This document shows, one piece after another, positions 41,307 through 48,706 of a stretch of DNA of 48,706 nt. Where the stretch lies: NCBI GenBank assembly GCA_009840165.1, contig VXOG01000096.1, positions 1 through 48,706 of the forward strand, in the 5' to 3' direction. The translations under genes were made by a program, and so were the position numbers. Within the stretch, counting starts at the first letter, position 1. Each line of letters starts with the position of its first letter. The notes beneath the pieces are model-generated. The model did not search any database. It was not told the origin of the DNA and saw only the letters and a list, made by a program, of their open reading frames with translations. The DNA is from Chloroflexota bacterium. Its GTDB lineage: Bacteria > Chloroflexota > Dehalococcoidia > Lucifugimonadales > UBA3495.

Positions 41307-41413
41307 GGGAACAGTCTCCTTGACTGAAGTGGCAAACATCATAGCAGACGAATTGCCGGCTCAAACGGCACGTTGCATCCGTTCGCGCGCGCCAAGCGTA
41401 TCCCCGGCAACCT

Positions 41414-41422
41414 TGCTATACT
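41414..41422 (+). promoter_or_regulatory. Extended -10 for secA, TGCTATACT
   Basis: TGCTATACT stands 57 nt upstream of the secA ATG, between divergent aldolase and secA genes. Confidence 0.5.
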
Positions 41423-41479
41423 GTGGGCATACCGCCGGATCGCTACCTGACCAAGGGCCATCCGGGGGAGGGTTCTTAT

Positions 41480-44155
<2,676 letters not shown>

Positions 44156-44174
44156 CTGCGCTAATCACAACCAT

Positions 44175-44202
44175 GTAGGGGCGAATAATCATTCGCCCTT
44201 AC
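44175..44202. terminator. Palindrome between secA and the YHS gene
   Basis: GTAGGGGCGAAT pairs with ATTCGCCCTTAC with few mismatches. It is a close copy of the repeat at 37078 and again lies between two convergent genes. Confidence 0.55.
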
Positions 44203-44225
44203 GTTTTCGGTAACGCCGTTCTCCA

Positions 44226-44459
44226 CTACTGGCCGCGTCTGAACAAGCGCCGCACGAAGGTCACCGGTTGCGGCTGTGGTTCTTCCATCGCGATGGGCTT
44301 GTTGCGGCCTGAAGCCCAGCCTTCGGGGTCGCGCTCGAAGGCGATGCGGCAGCCGGGAGCGCAGAAGTAGTAGGTTTGCCCCTCAAACTCGCTGGTCCCG
44401 CCGTTAGGTTTCTCGGTATCCACCTGCATCAGGCAGATGGGATCGGTTGCGGTTGCCAT
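44226..44459 (-). CDS. YHS domain protein
   Basis: A 77-aa protein that is almost entirely one YHS/TRASH-like metal-binding domain: TDPICLMQVDTEKP, FEGQTYYFCAPGCRIAFERDPEGW, with Cys at the expected places (ICLMQV and FCAPGC). Such domains bind copper or similar metals and are often linked to P-type copper ATPases; copA lies 1.3 kb away on the same strand, but pcm separates them. AAGGAG is 7 nt before the ATG. The gene is divergent from pcm with 78 nt between. Confidence 0.88.
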   Translation of the reverse strand: MATATDPICLMQVDTEKPNGGTSEFEGQTYYFCAPGCRIAFERDPEGWASGRNKPIAMEEPQPQPVTFVRRLFRRGQ

Positions 44460-44537
44460 TTTGATTCTCCTTCCGTGGACAAACCGTTGGTTGGCAGGAT
44501 TATACTCCCCTCAAACGTGTACCCGGAGGGACGCCGT

Positions 44538-45776
44538 ATGCCGACGGAATCAAACCCGCAGGATCAGGCTGACGATCTACGTGACGCGCTGGTAGCGGAA
44601 CTCGTTCGGCAAGGCGCCATCCGCAACTCCGCAGTACGGGATACTTTTGCAACGGTGCCGCGTCACCTGTTCGTGCCCCAAGCGGACCTCGCCACCGCCT
44701 ATGGGGACCAACCCGTGTTCATACGCTGGGACGCGGAAACGCCAATTAGCTCTTCAACGCAGCCCACCATGATGGCTATCATGATCGAGCAGCTGTGCCT
44801 CGAACCCGGGAATCGGGTGCTGGAAATAGGCGCCGGCTCCGGCTACAACGCCGCCATCATGGCCCACATTGTCGGCGATACCGGTAATGTCGTTACTGTG
44901 GACATTGACCAGGACATCGTGGATGAAGCCGCCGCCAACCTGTCCCAAACGGGATTCCACAATGTGACGTGCGTATGTGGCGACGGATTTGAAGGCGTCC
45001 CAACAAAGCAGCCCTACGACCGGATCATCGTCACCGTGGGCGCCTACGATGTCTCGCCCCACTGGGTGAATCAGTTGAAAGACGGCGGAATACTGGTCGT
45101 ACCGTTGTGGTTCAGGGGTGCCAACCTGAGCGTTGCGTTGCGGAAGCAAGGCAGCGAAATCACCGGGCTGTCCGCGTCGCCCTGCACGTTCATCCCGATT
45201 CGCGGGATCTGGCAGCGGACCGAAGGATACTATCCGGTGGGCGATCCGCCCGACGAAGCCCTGCAAATGGCCATCGCGTTGGACTCCGACGATGCAGCTT
45301 ACCGCCGGGAATTGGGTCAGGTGTTCAACCAAAGCGCCGAGTTGCGCGAAATCGGGCGTTCGCTGGATGGCCAGTACTACACTCAGAACATCTACTCCGG
45401 CCTGTTCATGTTCCTCACGGCCCACCCCGACGTTTACAACGTCTATTCATCATCCGAGAGTGGTCCTTTCCAGGGCGCCGGTTACGGCTTGATCGACCTC
45501 GACACCATGAGCGCGGCTGTACTGTCGGATCACTACCCTGACAAAGCACTGGTGTATGGAAACGATGTAGCCTACGAGCAGTTACTCGACTTACTGGAAC
45601 AGTGGGATGAGTTGGGACACCCTGCGATTCATAACCTGTCCATCCGCGCCCTCTACGAGGCTCCCGGCGCTCTGTCGGAAGGGGAGTGGACCATCGCAAA
45701 ACGCTCGATCTACACCTGGGTCATGTCTTGGCGCGCCGCAACCGCAACGAGTTGCTCACCACGCTCACTGAGCTGA
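44538..45776 (+). CDS. Protein-L-isoaspartate O-methyltransferase with a long C-terminal extension
   Basis: A 412-aa protein. The first about 215 residues are a PCMT that repairs isoaspartyl residues using SAM: VPRHLFVPQADLATAYGDQPV, AETPISSSTQPTMMAIMIEQL, VLEIGAGSGYNAAIMAHIVG and YDRIIVTVGAYDVSPHWVNQL. Typical Pcm proteins end near there. The remaining about 195 residues (from GYYPVGDPPDEAL on) match no domain I know. CCGGAGG precedes the ATG at 44538. The last 56 nt overlap the 3' end of copA on the other strand, so the final about 18 residues may be a run-on. Confidence 0.88.
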   Translation: MPTESNPQDQADDLRDALVAELVRQGAIRNSAVRDTFATVPRHLFVPQADLATAYGDQPVFIRWDAETPISSSTQPTMMAIMIEQLCLEPGNRVLEIGAGSGYNAAIMAHIVGDTGNVVTVDIDQDIVDEAAANLSQTGFHNVTCVCGDGFEGVPTKQPYDRIIVTVGAYDVSPHWVNQLKDGGILVVPLWFRGANLSVALRKQGSEITGLSASPCTFIPIRGIWQRTEGYYPVGDPPDEALQMAIALDSDDAAYRRELGQVFNQSAELREIGRSLDGQYYTQNIYSGLFMFLTAHPDVYNVYSSSESGPFQGAGYGLIDLDTMSAAVLSDHYPDKALVYGNDVAYEQLLDLLEQWDELGHPAIHNLSIRALYEAPGALSEGEWTIAKRSIYTWVMSWRAATATSCSPRSLS

Positions 45777-48096
45777 ACGCCATCGCCAGGGCCGCCAGGA
45801 TCGGATTCAGGAACCCGGCGTCGCCGAAGAAGAAGGTCAGGCCGCCGGGCACTCCGCCCATCGCCGCGAACACCGGATACAGCGCGCCCGCCGCCACCGG
45901 AATCAGCAGCGAGTTGTAGAAGAACGCCCAGAACAGGTTCTGCCGTATCGTCCGCATCGTTTCGCGGGACAGTTTGAGCGCCGTGGCAATGCCCGACAGG
46001 TCGTCGCGCATCAGCGTGACGTCCGCCGTCTCCCGAGCGATGTCCGTGCCGCCGCCCATAGCGATGCCCACGTCGGCCCTTGCCAGCGCGGGCGCGTCGT
46101 TAATGCCGTCGCCGGCCATCGCCACCACGCTGCCGTCGGACTGCAACAGCGCCACCGCGCCGGCCTTGTCGGCCGGCAGCATCCCGGCGTGGTACTCGGT
46201 TATCCCGCACTGCGACGCCACCGATTCAGCGACTTCGGGTCGGTCGCCGGTCAGCATCACCACGCGCACCCCCACGGACTGCAACGCGGCAACCGCTCCC
46301 CGCGTCTCAGGCTTGACGCCGTCGGCCACCGCGATGACTCCCACCATCCTGCCGTCTTTTGCCACCAGCATCGGCGTCTTGCCTGCGGTGGCGAGTCTCC
46401 CTGCCATCTCTGACAAACCGGCATCCACCACGATTTTCTCGTCCACGATTAGGAACGCATTGCCCACCACAACGTCCTGCCCGTCCACCCTGGCCGTTAC
46501 GCCAGCCCCTCGATGTGCTACGAAATCGGTTGGCGGAGTCAGCGTCAGGCCTTCGTCCCGCGCGCGTTCGACCACCGCGCGGCCTATCGGATGCTCCGAT
46601 AGCTGCTCCGCCGACGCCGCGATAGCCAGTACCTCCGCCGAATCCGCGCCGTCGCCGGTAATCACGTCCGTAACCTGCGGCCGGCCAACAGTCAGTGTAC
46701 CCGTCTTGTCCACCGCGACCACGCTCACCCGGTGCGCCGTTTCCAGCACGGCGGCGCTCCGAATCAAAATGCCCCGCTCGGCGGCTTTGCCCACGCCCAC
46801 GATGATTGCCGTCGGCGTCGCCAAGCCCAACGCGCACGGGCAGGCGATGATGAACACCGCAACCAGGGTGAGCATGGCGTACTGCCACGCCGCTCCCGAC
46901 AACGCCGGCACCGGCCCCACGAACAGCCATATCACCGCCGCAGACAGCGCGATCAGTCCCACCGCAGGGACGAACCACGCCGAGACACGGTCGGCCAGCC
47001 GTTGCACCGGGGCGGCGGAACCCTGCGCCTCCTCGACCAGCCGGATGACCCGGGCCAGCGTCGTATCCGCCCCCACCCGCGTCGCCCGCATGATGAAACC
47101 GCCGGTTCCGTTCAGCGCGCCGGTGAGGACCGCGTCGCCGGGTGATTTTTCGGCCGGCATACTTTCACCCGTCAACGCCGATTCGTCCACCTCGGTGCTG
47201 CCGCTGATGATTTCGCCGTCCACCGGAATCTGTTCACCTGGCCGCACGGCCAGCGTGTCGCCGACGGCAACGCGATCTACTGCAACGTCGTTGATGCTGC
47301 CATCGTCCGACATCAGGTGCGCCACCTGGGGCCGCAAGTCCATCAACCTGCCGATGGCGTCCGACGCCCGCGACAGCGCCCGCGCTTCCAGCCAACGGCC
47401 CAGCAGGATCAGGGCAACGATGATGGCCGCCATGTCGAAATGCAGCTGATGCCCACCCTCCACCGTCATCACTCTCCCCTCTGCTCCTGTCATTCCGGCC
47501 CACGCCCCCGTCATTCCGGCGAAAGCCGGAATCCACATCAACAGCACAATCACGGCACTGTACCCGTAGGCCACCGATGTGCCCAGCGCGATCAGGGTGT
47601 GCATGTTGGGCTGCATCCGTCGCAATCCTGCGAATCCGGCCACGTAGAACGGCCAACCCGCCCACAGTTGCACCGGAGTCGCCACCGCCCACAGCAACAG
47701 CGGATACCACCATCCGCCGGTAGCGAACAATCCATCAGTCCAGGGCAGCGCGGGAAATCCGCCCAACAGCAGCAGGATGCCGCCGGCCATGGCGACGAGC
47801 ATCCGCCAGAGCAGATCGCGTTCCTCGTCGGAGCGGCCGGTATCCGCTTCGGAGTTGGTGGCGTCGGTATCCAGCCGGTAGCCGGCATCGGCGACCGCAC
47901 GGGCCAGCGCATCCAGCGGGGGTTCCGCAACGGCTACGTCGTCCAGGCTCACCGTCGCCCGCGCCGTAGCCAGGTTGATGGACACGCCGGCAACGCCGGG
48001 CACGGTACGGATCGCCTCGCCCACGTGATGCACGCAGGCGGCGCAGGTCATCCCCGAAACAGGGATGATGAGCGTATCGGAATGTGATTGGGCCAT
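45721..48096 (-). CDS. copA: Copper-translocating P-type ATPase
   Basis: A 791-aa P1B-type ATPase that exports Cu+ across the membrane. One N-terminal heavy-metal domain has C18-A-A-C21 (SGMTCAACVHH). The membrane metal site is C419-P-C421 (CPCALGLATP), the phosphorylated Asp463 lies in DKTGTLT, and GDGINDAPALARADVGIAMG closes the P domain. About residue 188 the extracytoplasmic loop between membrane spans contains WIPAFAGMTGAWAGMTG, which is a translated REP palindrome inserted in frame. The ATG at 48096 is close behind a strong -10. The YHS gene nearby fits copper handling. Confidence 0.95.
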   Translation of the reverse strand: MAQSHSDTLIIPVSGMTCAACVHHVGEAIRTVPGVAGVSINLATARATVSLDDVAVAEPPLDALARAVADAGYRLDTDATNSEADTGRSDEERDLLWRMLVAMAGGILLLLGGFPALPWTDGLFATGGWWYPLLLWAVATPVQLWAGWPFYVAGFAGLRRMQPNMHTLIALGTSVAYGYSAVIVLLMWIPAFAGMTGAWAGMTGAEGRVMTVEGGHQLHFDMAAIIVALILLGRWLEARALSRASDAIGRLMDLRPQVAHLMSDDGSINDVAVDRVAVGDTLAVRPGEQIPVDGEIISGSTEVDESALTGESMPAEKSPGDAVLTGALNGTGGFIMRATRVGADTTLARVIRLVEEAQGSAAPVQRLADRVSAWFVPAVGLIALSAAVIWLFVGPVPALSGAAWQYAMLTLVAVFIIACPCALGLATPTAIIVGVGKAAERGILIRSAAVLETAHRVSVVAVDKTGTLTVGRPQVTDVITGDGADSAEVLAIAASAEQLSEHPIGRAVVERARDEGLTLTPPTDFVAHRGAGVTARVDGQDVVVGNAFLIVDEKIVVDAGLSEMAGRLATAGKTPMLVAKDGRMVGVIAVADGVKPETRGAVAALQSVGVRVVMLTGDRPEVAESVASQCGITEYHAGMLPADKAGAVALLQSDGSVVAMAGDGINDAPALARADVGIAMGGGTDIARETADVTLMRDDLSGIATALKLSRETMRTIRQNLFWAFFYNSLLIPVAAGALYPVFAAMGGVPGGLTFFFGDAGFLNPILAALAMAFSSVSVVSNSLRLRRAKT
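47513..47532. repeat. REP-like palindrome inside copA
   Basis: ATTCCGGC-GAAA-GCCGGAAT, identical in stem and loop to the intergenic copy at 302, with a partial direct copy (CATTCCGGCC) 20 nt away. It is read in frame as WIPAFAGMT. Confidence 0.88.
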
Positions 48097-48104
48097 AGGA
48101 CCCA

Positions 48105-48113
48105 ATTATAGCA
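48105..48113 (-). promoter_or_regulatory. Extended -10 TGCTATAAT for copA
   Basis: On the minus strand TGCTATAAT ends 8 nt before the A of the ATG at 48096. Transcription would then start at or next to the start codon, giving a leaderless or near-leaderless mRNA; no Shine-Dalgarno sequence is seen. Confidence 0.6.
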
Positions 48114-48127
48114 ACACCACTACCCGC

Positions 48128-48151
48128 TCATCCTTCGACAGGCTCAGGATG
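48128..48151. repeat. Inverted copy of the CATCCTGAGCCTGTCGAAGG repeat
   Basis: CATCCTTCGACAGGCTCAGGATG is a palindrome and the inverse of the unit at 6424. It lies in the gap between copA and the DUF35 gene. Confidence 0.65.
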
Positions 48152-48177
48152 AGCGTTCCCACGAACGGGGAATCCCG

Positions 48178-48618
48178 TTACGCGGGACGGAACATCGGCA
48201 GGGAGATGTTGTCGTCAATGTCCTCGAAGACGACCTCCACCGCCATGCCACACTGCACCGAATCGGGCCGAATTTCGCCCTCAGCGAAGTCGATGCCAAC
48301 CAGCCAGGTGGGGATGCGCGCGCCCTCTTCCAGCTCGACGACGGCGGTGATGTAGGGCACCTTGTCACGGAAGGCCGGCGTGGGTCCCCGGTGCACGATG
48401 GCGAAAGTGTGCAACGTGCCGCGCCCGCTGCTCTGAATCCACTCGGTTCCGGGGCGGAAGCAGTCGGGGAAGGGGCAAAAGTCTCGGGGGTAGAAGAAGG
48501 TGCGTTCGCCGCAGGCGCAGCGGCGCAGCCACAACTCGTGGGCCTTGCATTTCTCCCAGTAGAAATCGGATTCCGGTTGCGGCACTGGCAGGGGAATCTG
48601 GGGGGCGGCCTGGGTCAT
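48178..48618 (-). CDS. DUF35 OB-fold protein with a zinc ribbon
   Basis: A 146-aa protein with the usual DUF35 layout: a helix (ESDFYWEKCKAHELWLRRC), a rubredoxin-like zinc ribbon (CACGERTFFYPRDFCPFPDC, cysteines near residues 34, 36, 48, 53) and an OB-fold (GRGTLHTFAIVHRG to the end). Such proteins bind acyl-CoA and pair with thiolases or MaoC hydratases in lipid or steroid side-chain breakdown; a thiolase gene may lie beyond the window edge. The start is supported by GGGAG 9 nt upstream. Confidence 0.9.
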   Translation of the reverse strand: MTQAAPQIPLPVPQPESDFYWEKCKAHELWLRRCACGERTFFYPRDFCPFPDCFRPGTEWIQSSGRGTLHTFAIVHRGPTPAFRDKVPYITAVVELEEGARIPTWLVGIDFAEGEIRPDSVQCGMAVEVVFEDIDDNISLPMFRPA

Positions 48619-48706
48619 TTTGCGAATCTCCCGTCGTGGATGGTCAATGAATATCTAACCATGGTCGGCAGCAAGGATAGCGGCAGACTCCGGGCATCGC
48701 AAGGAG

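Overview
This high-GC, gene-dense 48.7-kb window is bacterial chromosome with short intergenic gaps and many ATGA stop/start overlaps. The gene mix (acetyl-CoA synthetase, paired MaoC-type dehydratases, two HpcH/HpaI aldolases, an anaerobic cobalamin set, a circularly permuted ATP-grasp/alpha-E pair) and the abundant short palindromic repeats suggest an uncultivated Chloroflexota lineage (Dehalococcoidia/SAR202-like). That placement is inference; no rRNA gene is present to prove it.

Layout. 1-3.1 kb: tRNA-Val(GAC), a secreted GLUG-repeat protein and two small proteins, one resembling a phage terminase small subunit. 3.1-6.4 kb: cp-ATP-grasp and alpha-E genes, then a small ferredoxin-thioredoxin reductase catalytic subunit whose last redox cysteine codon is an in-frame UGA followed by a SECIS-like hairpin, so a likely selenoprotein. 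6.4-14.6 kb: MFS transporter, Uma2 nuclease, acs, gatB, secG, a SAM hydroxide adenosyltransferase and a nuclease-like coiled-coil protein with 21-bp tandem repeats. 14.6-17.9 kb: E1 alpha/beta dehydrogenase genes, an NHL beta-propeller and tRNA-Gly(CCC). 17.96-20.12 kb: an element bounded by 18-bp inverted repeats, carrying a truncated IS1595-type transposase coupled to a methyltransferase-nuclease fusion.

20.1-31.7 kb (minus strand): an HpcH aldolase, cobalamin genes (cbiH, cbiG, cbiF, cbiL, cbiT, cbiD, cbiX, cbiC) with two HEPN/PaREP1-like genes between cbiH and cbiG, an aspartic protease-like gene and leuS. 31.9-32.4 kb: a decayed ISAs1 transposase. 32.5-37.1 kb (plus strand): KtrB/KtrA-type potassium uptake, prephenate dehydratase, signal peptidase I and a BrkB/YihY membrane protein. 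37.1-41.3 kb (minus strand): two MaoC-like hot-dog proteins, a PfkB kinase, a DUF192 lipoprotein and a second HpcH aldolase. 41.4-48.7 kb: secA, a YHS protein, a long L-isoaspartate methyltransferase, CopA and a DUF35 OB-fold protein.

The two strongest signals are the probable selenocysteine FTR at 5889-6314, in which Sec replaces the cluster-proximal cysteine of the active-site pair, and the inverted-repeat-bounded methyltransferase-nuclease element at 17963-20116. Dispersed palindromes are frequent, and one copy lies inside the copA reading frame.
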